From the NCBI RefSeq assembly GCF_009708175.1, contig NZ_WMBB01000003.1:524855-588854 (forward strand): a stretch of 64,000 nt of DNA. Direction: 5' to 3'. Position 1 is the first letter of the stretch; every line of letters begins with the position of its first letter. This document shows positions 48,467 through 57,579 of the stretch, in pieces. Position numbers and translations under genes: made by a program. The stretch comes from Nocardia aurantiaca. Lineage in GTDB: Bacteria; Actinomycetota; Actinomycetes; Mycobacteriales; Mycobacteriaceae. Under the pieces are notes generated by a model, which worked only from the letters and a program-made list of their open reading frames with translations, was not told the DNA's origin and did no database searches.

Positions 48467-48595
48467 TTACTGACCCTGCGCGTTGCCTTCGGCCTCGGCG
48501 GAATCGTTGGTGCCCTTGATGTCCCAGGCCGCCATCATCGCGGCGATGCCGTCGGCGGCGGCGGTGTCCTGGGTGTTCGATTCCTGATCGGACAT
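48467..48595 (-). CDS. Small acidic Ala-rich protein (42 residues)
   Basis: ATG 48595 with AGAGGT upstream at a good distance, 42 codons and TAA at 48467-48469. The product begins MSDQESNTQDTAAADG, has a short Ala/Met hydrophobic patch (IAAMMAAW) and an acidic Asn/Glu/Gly tail ending NAQGQ. No Cys, one Trp. It stands alone, convergent with kgd, with its own hairpin terminator. No RiPP enzyme is next to it, so a precursor-peptide role has no support from neighbours; a small regulatory or stress protein is equally possible. No family recognised. Confidence 0.65.
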   Translation of the reverse strand: MSDQESNTQDTAAADGIAAMMAAWDIKGTNDSAEAEGNAQGQ

Positions 48596-48766
48596 TGCGT
48601 GTACCTCTTTCTGCTACTCCCTAGCGAAATCCGATGCTACCGGCCAGTTTTGGTTGCGGCTTGCCGGGAATTCACCTGCGACAAGGCATTTCATCGCGCG
48701 GTGACGGGTCTCACAGCGGATACCTCTTCGGCTAGCGGAGGACAGGGGGTTGTGCCGGGGATGCTC

Positions 48767-48800
48767 CGTATCGTATATTCCACGTGGAATATTTGATACG
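48767..48800. promoter_or_regulatory. 34-bp palindromic operator before the PadR/MFS operon
   Basis: A perfect 18-bp palindrome ATATTCCACGTGGAATAT at 48775-48792, extended by outer arms CGTATC (48767-48772) and GATACG (48795-48800); only the two connecting dinucleotides break symmetry. It lies 46 bases before the PadR-type start codon, fitting autoregulation. Confidence 0.85.
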
Positions 48801-48846
48801 GAGGATGTCGGCGGCGAGCGGTAGCGTCGCCGGAGACGGAGGTTCA

Positions 48847-49539
48847 GTGACGAAGAAGCAGTCGGTGCCGGCACTCACGCCCCTGGCGATGCTGGTCCTC
48901 GCACTGCTGGAGGAACGTCCGATGCACCCCTACGAGATGTATCAACTGCTCCTGAGCCGGCATGAGGATGAGTTCGTGAAGATCAAACCGGGCTCGCTCT
49001 ACCACACCGTGGCCCGGCTGGCCGACCAGGAACTGGTGGCCGCCGAGGGCACCGACCGGGCCGGTAACCGGCCGGAACGCACCACTTACCGAATTCGCAC
49101 GGCCGGACGCGAGGCCTTACGGACCAGGATCACCGAGCTGCTGCGCGAACCGGCCAAGGAGCAGCCCGCGGTGGTGTCCGCACTGGCCGAAGCGCACAAT
49201 CTGCCCGCGGCCGAGGTCATCGCCGCCCTCCGCGACCGCATTGTCTGGATCGAATCACGGCTCGCCGATCTCACGGCGCTCCGCAATCTGGCCGCGGCCG
49301 GGGATGTGCCCCGCCGGTACTGGTTCCGCGTCGACTTCGTCTGCGCCCAGGCCGCTTCCGAAGCCGAATGGCTGCGCGGATTCGTCGTCGAACTCGAGAG
49401 CGGCGAACTCGAATGGACGAGTTTCGATCCCGAGACCGGCGAACGCAGCTGCCTCCCTGACACCACCGAAGGCCCCGATCTGTGCGTGGGACTCACCGCC
49501 GAGGACCTCGCCGCCGACCGCACCAACCATCCGAGATAG
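48847..49539 (+). CDS. PadR family transcriptional regulator
   Basis: A 230-residue PadR-type winged-helix repressor: LTPLAMLVLALLEERPMHPYEMYQLL, KIKPGSLYHTVARLADQELVAAEG, TTYRIRTAGREALRTRITELL, then a C-terminal dimerisation region (LADLTALRNLAA). GTG 48847 follows GGAGG; homologues start just before LTPLAML. The MFS exporter gene begins 12 bases after its stop, so the repressor probably controls its own operon and the pump, releasing DNA when a toxic ligand binds. Confidence 0.93.
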   Translation: MTKKQSVPALTPLAMLVLALLEERPMHPYEMYQLLLSRHEDEFVKIKPGSLYHTVARLADQELVAAEGTDRAGNRPERTTYRIRTAGREALRTRITELLREPAKEQPAVVSALAEAHNLPAAEVIAALRDRIVWIESRLADLTALRNLAAAGDVPRRYWFRVDFVCAQAASEAEWLRGFVVELESGELEWTSFDPETGERSCLPDTTEGPDLCVGLTAEDLAADRTNHPR

Positions 49540-49551
49540 GAACCCTGATCC

Positions 49552-51048
49552 GTGTCCACTCAACGTAATCCGTGGCTAGCGCTTTACGCGCTGGTCGTCG
49601 GGTTCTTCATGATCCTGCTGGACATGACCATCGTCGCGGTGGCCAATCCCGCGATCATGAAGGACCTGCAGGCCGACGTCTCCCAGGTCATCTGGGTCAC
49701 CTCCGCCTACCTGCTGGCCTACGCGGTGCCGCTGCTGGTCACCGGTCGGCTCGGAGACCGCTTCGGCCCCAAGAACATCTACCTCGGCGGCCTGGCCGTG
49801 TTCACCCTGGCCTCGCTGTGGTGCGCCGAATCGACCAGCATCAACATGCTGATCGCGGCCCGCGCCGTGCAGGGCCTGGGCGCGGCGCTGATGACGCCGC
49901 AGACCATGGCCGTCATCACCCGCACCTTCCCGCCGGACAAGCGCGGCGCGGCCATGGGCCTGTGGGGCGGCGTGGCCGGGCTGGCCACCCTGGTCGGCCC
50001 CATCCTGGGCGGCGTGCTGGTGGACTGGCAGGGCTGGCAGTGGATCTTCTACGTGAACGTGCCGATCGGCATCGTCGCCTTCGCGCTGGCTTTCTGGCTG
50101 GTGCCGACACTGCCCACACATGAGCACAAGTTCGATCTGGTCGGCGTGGCGCTCTCGGGCGTCGGCATGTTCCTGCTGGTGTTCGGCATTCAGGAGGGCA
50201 ATACCCACCACTGGGATGCCTGGATCTGGGCCATGATCGCCGCCGGTCTGGTGGTGCTGGCGCTGTTCATCGCGAACCAGGCCCGCAATACCGGTGAGCC
50301 GCTGGTGCCGCTGAGCCTGTTCACCGACCGCAACTTCGCGCTGTCCAACCTGGCTATCGCGTCCATGGGCGCGGCGGTGACGGGCGTGTTCGTGCCCGCC
50401 TACTTCTATCTGCAGCAGGTGCACGACATGACGCCGACGAAGTCGGCGCTGGTGTTCGCGCCCATGGCCATTCTGACCGGCGTGTTCGCGCCGATCATCG
50501 GCAAGATCTCCGACAAGGTCGCGCCGCGGGTCATTCCGACCATCGGCTTCGCGGTCTTCTCGGCGAGCCTGTTCGGCTTCGCGCTGCTGATGAAGCCGGA
50601 CGGCTCGATCCCGCTGTTCATGATCATGGGCGGCATCGCCGGTATCGCCAACGCCTGCATCTGGGCCCCGCTGGCCACCACCGCAACCCACAACCTGCCG
50701 GTGCAACAGGCCGGTGCGGGCGCGGGCGTCTACAACACCACCCGGCAGGTCGGCTCGGTGCTCGGTTCGGCCGCGATCAGCGCGCTGCTGTCGGCCCGTA
50801 TCTCGGCGCAGGGTCTGCAGAGCGGGCCGATCGGCGAGGGCTCCGGAGGCAAGAGCCTGAGCGATCTGCCGGCCGTGGTCCGCGATCCCATCCTGGACAA
50901 ACTCAGCACCGCGCTGGGTCAGTCCATGTACCTGCCCGCCCTGATCCTGTTGATCGGTGTCGCCGCCTCGGCGCTGTTCATCGGGCACGGCAAGGCGGCG
51001 GGCGGTCAGCGCGACGATCTGGCGAAGGCGAACGTCGGCGCGCACTGA
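49552..51048 (+). CDS. MFS drug exporter, DHA2 (EmrB/QacA) family
   Basis: A 498-residue proton-coupled exporter with 14 expected membrane helices. Motifs: LDMTIVAVANPAIMKDLQ (motif D1), GRLGDRFGPKNIYLGG (motif A), RAVQGLGAALMTPQTMAVI (motif B), GLWGGVAGLATLVGPILGGVLV (motif C) and WQWIFYVNVPIG. Start is GTG 49552. It is in an operon with a PadR repressor and ends at a strong bidirectional terminator. Substrate is unknown; lipophilic drugs or antibiotics are usual. Confidence 0.95.
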   Translation: MSTQRNPWLALYALVVGFFMILLDMTIVAVANPAIMKDLQADVSQVIWVTSAYLLAYAVPLLVTGRLGDRFGPKNIYLGGLAVFTLASLWCAESTSINMLIAARAVQGLGAALMTPQTMAVITRTFPPDKRGAAMGLWGGVAGLATLVGPILGGVLVDWQGWQWIFYVNVPIGIVAFALAFWLVPTLPTHEHKFDLVGVALSGVGMFLLVFGIQEGNTHHWDAWIWAMIAAGLVVLALFIANQARNTGEPLVPLSLFTDRNFALSNLAIASMGAAVTGVFVPAYFYLQQVHDMTPTKSALVFAPMAILTGVFAPIIGKISDKVAPRVIPTIGFAVFSASLFGFALLMKPDGSIPLFMIMGGIAGIANACIWAPLATTATHNLPVQQAGAGAGVYNTTRQVGSVLGSAAISALLSARISAQGLQSGPIGEGSGGKSLSDLPAVVRDPILDKLSTALGQSMYLPALILLIGVAASALFIGHGKAAGGQRDDLAKANVGAH

Positions 51049-51060
51049 TCCGCTGATAGT

Positions 51061-51107
51061 CGAAAAGCGCTGTCCGCCGGTATTTTCCCGGTGGGCAGCG
51101 CTTTTCG
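51061..51107. terminator. Bidirectional terminator between convergent genes
   Basis: Arms CGAAAAGCGCTGTCCGCCGG (51061-51080) and CCGGTGGGCAGCGCTTTTCG (51088-51107) pair over 20 bases with two mismatches. The AAAA/TTTT ends give a U run in both directions, serving the MFS gene and the oxidoreductase gene. Confidence 0.9.
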
Positions 51108-51115
51108 CTGTGTCC

Positions 51116-52687
51116 TCAGCCTATTCGCACGGTCAGCGAGGGGTAACCGGTCGCGCCGTCGGGGACGACGTCCTGCACCTTGTCGGTCTGGGTCTCCCCC
51201 GCGCCGTCGGTGGCGCGCGCCCAGACGGTGTGCACGCCGGTGCTGCCGGTGGCGTCCCAGTCGAAGGCCCACTGCACCCAGGTGTCGATGGACGGGGCCA
51301 CCGCCAGGCGGGCGGGCTGCCAGTTCCCCTGGTCGATACGGACTTCCACGCCGCGGATGCCACGGTGCTGCGCCCAGGCCACCCCGGCGACGGTGACCTT
51401 GCCCGGGGCGATGGTGCCGCGGCCGCGGGGCGTGTCGATGCGGCATTCGGTTTTGATCGGGCCGTAGGCCGACCAGCCGCGCTTGGTCCAGAACGCCTCG
51501 GCGCGATCGAATCTGGTGATCTCCAGTTCGGTCACCCACTTGGTGGCGGACACGTAGCCGTACAGGCCGGGGACCACCAGTCGCGCGGGATAGCCGTGCG
51601 CGGTGGGCAGCGGTTCGCCGTTCATGCCGACTGCCAGCATGGCGTCCCGTCCGTCCATGAGCACCGCGAGCGGGCTGCCCGCGGTGAAGCCGTCGATGCT
51701 GCGCGAGAGCACCATGTCGGCGTCGGGATGCGGTCCGGCGGCGGTGATCAGCTCGTCGAGCCGGTAGCCCAGCCAGCGGGCATTGCTGATGAGTTCGCCG
51801 CCGACCGGATTGGAGACGCAGGCCAGCGTGACCAGCCGTTCGATGGGGGTCTTGGTGGCGAGATCGGCGTAGCTCAAACGGATCTCGCGATCGACCATGC
51901 CGTGGATGCGCAGCGACCAGTCGTCCTTGCTGACCTGCGGCACGGTGAGCGCGGTGTCGATGCGGTAGAAGTCGGCGTTCGACGTGAGATACGGCGTGAG
52001 GCCCGGGATCCGCAGATCCGCGCCCGGTTCGACCGACGGCGTGACGCTCGGTGACGGCAGCTGGACATCGGCCCGCTCGGCCGATACATCCCGCGACCGC
52101 AGCCCGATAATCCGTCCCGCGACACCGCCGACCGCGGCGGCCACGCCGGCGGTCACGATCGCACGCACCATCAGCCGCCGCTCCACCGCCAGCTCGGCGG
52201 GTGAAAGCCGCTGCGGCTCGGCTATTTCCGCGTCCGCAGCGGTCTCGGCAAGTTCGTCGAACCGGGTGACCCGCCCAATCAGGCTGCGCAGCACCAGGAT
52301 TCCGGCGATTATGCCGATAATCGAGGGCAAGGCCCAGGTCCAGGCCGCATGGGGGCGGCCGAGCGCGGCAATGGTGGAGAGCAGCCCGAAGGTCGCGAAC
52401 AGGATCGACCCCAGCGGCCGGCGCTCCCGCTCCACGATCCCGGCGACCGCGGCCAGCACCACCGCGACCACGCCCATGGACACGAACAGCAGCAATTTGT
52501 CATTGGTGCCGACAATGCCGATGATCCACTCCCGGAACCCGTCCGGCGTGTGGTCGATGATCCACGCTCCGACCGCCTGCAAGGGTGTGCTGTCGAGACT
52601 GACCAGCACCGACGCCAGCTCCGCCAGGCCCAGGGTGACTCCACCGGCGACGATTCCGCTGGCCATCCGTAATCCGCGATTCGCCAT
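51116..52687 (-). CDS. Membrane-anchored molybdopterin-dependent oxidoreductase (sulfite oxidase fold)
   Basis: A 523-residue protein. The first 170 residues hold about five membrane helices (IVAGGVTLGLAELASVLVSL, LLLFVSMGVVAVVLAAVAG, LGSILFATFGLLSTIAAL, ALPSIIGIIAGILVL, and after RRLMVRAIV a further segment). The outer part has the Moco domain with the Mo-ligand Cys in LACVSNPVGG, plus HGYPARLVVPGLYGYVSATKWVTELE, and the C-terminal Ig-like dimerisation domain. Homologues oxidise sulfite, but many actinobacterial members are uncharacterised. ATG 52687 begins at MANRGL. Confidence 0.9.
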   Translation of the reverse strand: MANRGLRMASGIVAGGVTLGLAELASVLVSLDSTPLQAVGAWIIDHTPDGFREWIIGIVGTNDKLLLFVSMGVVAVVLAAVAGIVERERRPLGSILFATFGLLSTIAALGRPHAAWTWALPSIIGIIAGILVLRSLIGRVTRFDELAETAADAEIAEPQRLSPAELAVERRLMVRAIVTAGVAAAVGGVAGRIIGLRSRDVSAERADVQLPSPSVTPSVEPGADLRIPGLTPYLTSNADFYRIDTALTVPQVSKDDWSLRIHGMVDREIRLSYADLATKTPIERLVTLACVSNPVGGELISNARWLGYRLDELITAAGPHPDADMVLSRSIDGFTAGSPLAVLMDGRDAMLAVGMNGEPLPTAHGYPARLVVPGLYGYVSATKWVTELEITRFDRAEAFWTKRGWSAYGPIKTECRIDTPRGRGTIAPGKVTVAGVAWAQHRGIRGVEVRIDQGNWQPARLAVAPSIDTWVQWAFDWDATGSTGVHTVWARATDGAGETQTDKVQDVVPDGATGYPSLTVRIG

Positions 52688-52766
52688 GAAACCGACCCTA
52701 TTGCGCGGGTCGGTTCGTGACGTCGATCGAAGGATTACGGAACCATGACACCCGGTTCGCGCCCGA

Positions 52767-54194
52767 TCAGCGGGCCCGTTCCCGCAGCGCCACGGCGGCG
52801 AGCACCGCCATGGCCAGCAGACTGCCGCCCGCCACCAGGAAGGCGTGGTGCAGCCCGGCCATGCCGAGAACCGGCCCGGAATAGACCAGCGTGCCCAGCA
52901 CCGCGACCCCGAGCACCTGGCCGAGCTGCCGCATCGCATTGTGCACCGAGGAGGCCATGCCCGCCCGGTGCGGGTGCACGGCGGCCAGCGCGGTCGCGGT
53001 CATGGGGGTCAGGCACAGGCCGATGCCGAAACCGCCGAGCGCCAGAAGCCACCAGATCGAGCCGATACCGGTCGCGCGGTCCAGGCTCAGCAGGCCCAGG
53101 GTCGCGATCCCGGCCAGCGCCAGCCCCGTCACCATGGGCAGGCGCGGGCCGAAGCGGGCCACCAGACGGCCGGAGATCGGCGTCGCGGTCGCGAAAGCGA
53201 CTCCGATGGCGCACACGTCGAATCCGGCGCGGACCGCCGAATGTCCTTGCAGCTGCTGGAAATACGCGCTCAGGTAGACGATCGATCCGATGAAGGCGAA
53301 GAAGGCCACCAGGCCCGCGAGGTTCGCCGCCACGAAATGCCGGTTGCGGAACAGCGCGATATCCACCAGCGGGTCGCCGTGGCGGCGCTCCCACCATACG
53401 AATACCGCCGCCGCGCCGATCGCGAGCGCGAAGGCAGCGAGGATCGGCGCGGAATCCCAGCTGCGCTTGTGGCCCTCGATCAGGCCGAACGACAGCGCCG
53501 CGATGGCGGCGGTGGTCAATACCGCTCCCTGCCAGTCGAACCGGTCCCGCGCCGCAGTGCGGGGCAGCCGCGGCACCACCAGCGCCGCCGCCGCGGCGAA
53601 CACCGCGACCAGCGGCACATTGAGCAGCAGCACCCAGCGCCAGCCCAGGCCGTTGACCACCACGCCGCCCACCACCGGGCCGACGGCCAGGGCCAGGCCC
53701 GAGGAGGTCGACCACGCGCCGATGGCGACGGCCCGCTCCCGCTCGTCCGGGAAGGCCGCGCGCACCACGGCCAGGCTGGTGGGCACCAGCAGAGCGGGGC
53801 CGATGCCCTGAATAACCCTGCCCACCAACAGCATCGGGATACTCGGGGCGAGCCCGGCAATGAGCGCGCCGAGCCCGAAGATAACCATGCCGGTGAGGAA
53901 CACGCCCTTGCGGCCGTAGCGGTCGCCGAGACCACCGCTGAGCACGAGCAGGCTGGCGTAAACGAGGACGTAGGAGTTCACTATCCATTCGGCCGCGGCG
54001 GAGTCGGCGTGCAGGTCACGACCGATGGTCGGGAGGGCGACGCTGATCACCGTGGTAGAGAGCACGGCCAGGAACTGGCCGCCCGTGACGGCCAGCAGGG
54101 TCAGCCAGGGATTGCCGGTCGCCGCGTCTCCAGCCGGGTGGCGGGCGGCGAAGCCGAGATCGCGGGTGGATTCGGCGGGGTGCATGACGGTCAT
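52767..54194 (-). CDS. MFS transporter, DHA2 family
   Basis: A 475-residue 14-helix exporter: LAVLSTTVISVALPTIGRDL, GGLGDRYGRKGVFLTG, RVIQGIGPALLVPTSLAVV, WSTSSGLALAVGPVVGGVVV, WRWVLLLNVPLV. The start may be ATG 54194 or ATG 54185; neither has a strong ribosome-binding site. It is divergent from a LysR-type gene 72 bases away, the classic arrangement of a regulator and its target. Substrate unknown. Confidence 0.92.
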   Translation of the reverse strand: MTVMHPAESTRDLGFAARHPAGDAATGNPWLTLLAVTGGQFLAVLSTTVISVALPTIGRDLHADSAAAEWIVNSYVLVYASLLVLSGGLGDRYGRKGVFLTGMVIFGLGALIAGLAPSIPMLLVGRVIQGIGPALLVPTSLAVVRAAFPDERERAVAIGAWSTSSGLALAVGPVVGGVVVNGLGWRWVLLLNVPLVAVFAAAAALVVPRLPRTAARDRFDWQGAVLTTAAIAALSFGLIEGHKRSWDSAPILAAFALAIGAAAVFVWWERRHGDPLVDIALFRNRHFVAANLAGLVAFFAFIGSIVYLSAYFQQLQGHSAVRAGFDVCAIGVAFATATPISGRLVARFGPRLPMVTGLALAGIATLGLLSLDRATGIGSIWWLLALGGFGIGLCLTPMTATALAAVHPHRAGMASSVHNAMRQLGQVLGVAVLGTLVYSGPVLGMAGLHHAFLVAGGSLLAMAVLAAVALRERAR

Positions 54195-54266
54195 ACTCTG
54201 ACGGTAGGAGTGTGAAACGACACCTTCCACGACCAAATCTGCTAACACGGCAATGCCTTTAGGGTT
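54195..54266. promoter_or_regulatory. Divergent promoter region of MFS and LysR genes
   Basis: 72 bases between divergent starts, AT-richer than the genes. It contains ATGCCTTTAGGGTTAT and GGAGTGTGAAACGACACCTTCC, the latter with a GTGT/ACAC half symmetry. A LysR operator is expected here, but I cannot fix the T-N11-A box. Confidence 0.5.
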
Positions 54267-55163
54267 ATGAGCGTGGACCTCTTGCAGCTTCGGTACTTCC
54301 GGATGGTCGCGCATGCCGAGAACGTCTCCCGGGTTGCGGAGGAGCTACGGGTGGCGCAACCGTCGCTGAGCCGCACCATTACCCGGCTCGAGGCCGAGCT
54401 CGGCGTGCCGCTGTTCGATCGGCAGGGGCGGCGGCTGCGGCTCAACCGATTCGGGGCCGCGTTCCTGGAACGGGTGGAGCGGGCCTTGGACGAACTCGAC
54501 GGTGCCCGGCGCGAACTCGCCGACCTGGCCGGACCCGATCAGGGCTCGGTGGCGATCGGCGCGGAGAACCTGATCGTGGTCCAGCATGTGGTCGCCGATT
54601 TCGTACAGAGGTATCCCGGTGTGCGCGTGCAGCTGTTCTCCGGCACCGCCGCGCAGGTGGCGGCCCGGCTCAGTGCCGGGGAGATCGATCTGGGGGTGGT
54701 GTCCAAGCCGCTGGACATCCCCGGACTGGCCGAGCGGAAGCTGCTGGACGAGGAGGTGCTGCTGGCCGTCTCCCTGAACCACCCACTGGCACACCGGGAT
54801 CGGGTCGCGGTCGCAGAGCTGGCGGAGGAATCCTTCATCACCACATCGGCCGACTACTGGCAGCGCACGCTCCTCGATCGGGTGTTCTGCCGGGCAGGGC
54901 TATCGCCGAACATCGCCTGCGAGGGCGATGAGCCCGCCGCTATCCGCCATCTCATCGCCACGGGTCTCGGCATCGGACTGCTCCCGGCCATGTCGCGTGA
55001 CTATCCCGGGCCGCCCGTCTCCTGGTTGCGCATCGACGACATCCACTGCCGCCGTACTTTGCACCTGGTGTGGCGGCAGGATGCCTATCTTCCGGTGGCG
55101 GCGCAACGCTTTCGGGAGATGGCGGCCGAACGCTTCGCCCGGGATCGGCCGGGCGACCCGTAG
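54267..55163 (+). CDS. LysR family transcriptional regulator
   Basis: A 298-residue LTTR: N-terminal helix-turn-helix LLQLRYFRMVAHAENVSRVAEELRVAQPSLSRTITRLEAELG with PLFDR, a coiled linker helix, and a periplasmic-binding-type effector domain (GEIDLGVVSKPL, LATGLGIGLLPAMSRDY). It probably activates or represses the divergent MFS gene in response to a small molecule. ATG 54267. Confidence 0.94.
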   Translation: MSVDLLQLRYFRMVAHAENVSRVAEELRVAQPSLSRTITRLEAELGVPLFDRQGRRLRLNRFGAAFLERVERALDELDGARRELADLAGPDQGSVAIGAENLIVVQHVVADFVQRYPGVRVQLFSGTAAQVAARLSAGEIDLGVVSKPLDIPGLAERKLLDEEVLLAVSLNHPLAHRDRVAVAELAEESFITTSADYWQRTLLDRVFCRAGLSPNIACEGDEPAAIRHLIATGLGIGLLPAMSRDYPGPPVSWLRIDDIHCRRTLHLVWRQDAYLPVAAQRFREMAAERFARDRPGDP

Positions 55164-55228
55164 CCTGGCAGGCGTAACCGGCCCCTGATGCAACCTGCCC
55201 GCCACGATCCCGGTGCAAGAAGGCGCAA

Positions 55229-55334
55229 GTGAAAGCCCGTGATCTGCCGGCCTTCTCGGTCGCGAGCCCGACCCCGACTCGGAGGAATCACTTCCCGAAG
55301 GGGTTTCCAGGCCGGGCCTGCATGCCTGGACGCC
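55229..55334 (+). repeat. Dispersed intergenic repeat family B, copy 1
   Basis: About 106 bases, roughly 80 percent like 57580-57684 in the same orientation. Shared blocks: CCTTCTCGGTC, AGCCCGACCCCGACTC and TTTCCAGGCC ... GCATGCCTGGA. The CCAGGC/GCCTGG segments are inverted repeats. It fills the 313-bp gap between the LysR gene and the VOC gene; nothing else was found in that gap. Confidence 0.8.
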
Positions 55335-55476
55335 GTTCACACGGCGCTCGACCCGTACCGCGGTCAACCTGTGGCTGATTTGCCGCACCGACACCTGTCT
55401 CTCCTTGGCCGCCGGGCGGTTTCGTGACCTGGCGACCGAGAGCTTCCACGGAACCGGCCCGGCGCACCGGAGTGAG

Positions 55477-55905
55477 TCACATCTGCGCGTTACCGGTGTA
55501 GTTGACCATCCACGGCACCGAGAACTTGTCGATGAGCATGGCGAACGCCTCAGCCCACTGGACCGGGCCGAAAGGCATGGTCACGGTGCCGCCCGCGGCG
55601 AGCTCGTTGAAGAGGCGCTCGGCCTCGGCGGCCGACTCGACCTCGATCTGCACGGTGAAGCCGGGCTTGGAGTTGTCGATCTCGGAGCCGGGCGGGCAGT
55701 CGGAGACCATGAGGATATTGGTCTCGCTCAGGGGCAGCTGGGCATTCGCGACCCGGTTGCGCACGTCCTCGGGCATGTCGGGCGAGGTCTCACCCATGTC
55801 GCGGAAACGGACGATGCTCGCCTCACCTCCGAAGACGGACTGGTAGAAGGTGATGGCCTCTTCGGCATTGCCGTTGAACAGCAGGTACGGGTTCAGAGCG
55901 GGCAT
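55477..55905 (-). CDS. PhnB-like VOC family protein
   Basis: A 142-residue glyoxalase-fold protein of the PhnB/DUF1428-like group: MPALNPYLLFNGNAEEAITFYQSVFGGE, FRDMGE, ILMVSDCPPG, VQIEVESAAEAERLFNELAAGG and WAEAFAMLIDKFSVPWMVNY. ATG 55905 has GAGGAGGAAT upstream, a strong site. Members often lack known enzymatic function. Confidence 0.9.
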   Translation of the reverse strand: MPALNPYLLFNGNAEEAITFYQSVFGGEASIVRFRDMGETSPDMPEDVRNRVANAQLPLSETNILMVSDCPPGSEIDNSKPGFTVQIEVESAAEAERLFNELAAGGTVTMPFGPVQWAEAFAMLIDKFSVPWMVNYTGNAQM

Positions 55906-56007
55906 GGATTCCTCCTCGATCGTGATCGGCGGGTGCTGCGGCACCCGAAGATAGGACGCGGGGACCGCGTGAAAATCATCGGCCCGCACCAGAAGAATCT
56001 CGACGAT

Positions 56008-56568
56008 TCAGTCGGTTGCCTTGTGTCGCTGGTAGTACCGGGCGACGCGGACGCGGTTGCCGCAGCGCTCGGGCGAGCACCACTGGCGGCGGGGGTGCGC
56101 AGGCAGGAAGAGCATGACGCAGTCCTCGGCGCCGCATCGGCGCAGACGGTCGATGGCCGGATCGGTGAGCAGTGTGGCGGCGGCGTCGGCCAGGTGCGCG
56201 GCCAGGCGGGCGCCCGGATCACCGAGGCGCGCCACGGTCTCGGTGACGGCATCGCCGTTCCAATCCAGGCGGCGAATGGCGGGCGCGGCCGACTGGGCCT
56301 CGGCGAGTCCGCGTAGGGCGGCGGCCGGTGGGCGGCGGCCGTGCAGCAGGGCGTCGAGGGCCGCGGCGGTGTGGTCGCGCACCGCGTGGACGGCGGCCAG
56401 ATCCGCTCCCGTGAGATGGTCCGGCGGCGGCTCCGGTAGTCGATCGGCCTCCAGGCGCAGCCACTCCGCCAGCCGCTCAGGGGTTTCCAGCAGGTCGGCG
56501 CCGACGGGCCGGGTGTTCACCAGGTCCAGCGCGAGGGGTTCACCGATCAACGGTTCGAGACCAGCCAC
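56008..56568 (-). CDS. CGNR zinc-finger transcriptional regulator-like protein
   Basis: A 186-residue protein of the ABATE/CGNR type. The N-terminal stress-response domain starts LALDLVNTRPVG, and the C-terminal zinc finger has RRCGAEDCVMLFL, followed by WCSPERCGNRVRVARYYQRH, where Cys pairs bind Zn and CGNR is the name-giving motif. Likely DNA-binding. Divergent from an alpha/beta hydrolase gene 87 bases away, which it may control. Confidence 0.93.
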   Translation of the reverse strand: MAGLEPLIGEPLALDLVNTRPVGADLLETPERLAEWLRLEADRLPEPPPDHLTGADLAAVHAVRDHTAAALDALLHGRRPPAAALRGLAEAQSAAPAIRRLDWNGDAVTETVARLGDPGARLAAHLADAAATLLTDPAIDRLRRCGAEDCVMLFLPAHPRRQWCSPERCGNRVRVARYYQRHKATD

Positions 56569-56655
56569 GCGCTAATGCTACCTCGAGGCGTTGACACATT
56601 AGACCGAGCTGACGTACAACTAACGCAACATCTCCGCCAGAAAGCATGTGAAACC

Positions 56656-57528
56656 ATGAGCGCACCCACCCAGGTCCTGCACCGCCACCTCGAGGTCGAC
56701 CGCGTCGAGGTGTTCTATCGCGAGTCCGTGCCCGCCCGCCCGGAGGCCCCGGTCCTATTGCTGCTGCACGGTTTTCCCACCGCGTCCCACCAGTTCCGCC
56801 GGCTCATGGACGCCCTCGGCGACCGCTACCGGCTCATCGCCCCCGACTATCCGGGCTTCGGAAACACCATCGCCCCCGCGGATTTCGAGTACAGCTTCGA
56901 CCGGCTGGCCGATATCACCGAGGGTTTCGTCCAGCGGCTGGGCCTGACCCGGTTCGCCATGTACATCTTCGACTTCGGCGCCCCCATCGGGCTGCGCCTG
57001 GCCACGCGGCACCCGGAGTGGATCGCGGGCCTCGTCGTCCAGAACGGCAATGCCTATGAGGCCGGTTTGTCCGAGGCCGCACAGGGTTTCGTGGCCCTGC
57101 GCCCCGACCACGCGGGCGACGAGGACGTCATCCGCGGCCTCCTCACCCTCGAGGGCACCCGCGGCCAGTACGAAACCGGCGTCCCAGACCCGGCCCTGCT
57201 CGATCCCGACGCCTGGACCTTGGACCAGCACTACCTGGACCTACCCGGCCGCAAAGAGGCCCAGGTAGCCCTCGCCTTCGACTACAAGTCGAACGTGGCC
57301 CGCTACCCCGAATGGCAGTCCTGGCTCCGGAAATACACTCCACCCACCCTCATCACCTGGGGTGCCGACGACCCCTTCTTCCCCGCCTCCGGCGCCCGCG
57401 CTTACCTCACCGACCTCCCCGAAGCCGAACTGCACCTCTTCGACACCGGCCATTTCGCCCTCGAAACCCACCTACCCCACATCGCCCCACTCATCGCCGA
57501 TTTCCTCGACCGCCTCCCCGCCGCGTAA
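56656..57528 (+). CDS. Alpha/beta hydrolase with Asp nucleophile (haloalkane dehalogenase/epoxide hydrolase-like)
   Basis: A 290-residue hydrolase. LLLLHGFPTASHQFRRLM is the oxyanion region, IAPDYPGFGNT follows, and the nucleophile elbow reads MYIFDFGAPIG, so the nucleophile is Asp, as in haloalkane dehalogenases and epoxide hydrolases, not Ser. Acid candidate in WGADDPFFP and His in DTGHFALETH. Residues 120-210 form the cap. ATG 56656 begins MSAPTQVLH. It lies divergent from a CGNR regulator. Substrate is unknown. Confidence 0.9.
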   Translation: MSAPTQVLHRHLEVDRVEVFYRESVPARPEAPVLLLLHGFPTASHQFRRLMDALGDRYRLIAPDYPGFGNTIAPADFEYSFDRLADITEGFVQRLGLTRFAMYIFDFGAPIGLRLATRHPEWIAGLVVQNGNAYEAGLSEAAQGFVALRPDHAGDEDVIRGLLTLEGTRGQYETGVPDPALLDPDAWTLDQHYLDLPGRKEAQVALAFDYKSNVARYPEWQSWLRKYTPPTLITWGADDPFFPASGARAYLTDLPEAELHLFDTGHFALETHLPHIAPLIADFLDRLPAA

Positions 57529-57579
57529 TCGCCCCCGATCCCACCCCTCCCGACACAGCCCGGGCGGAAGAAGTCGTCA

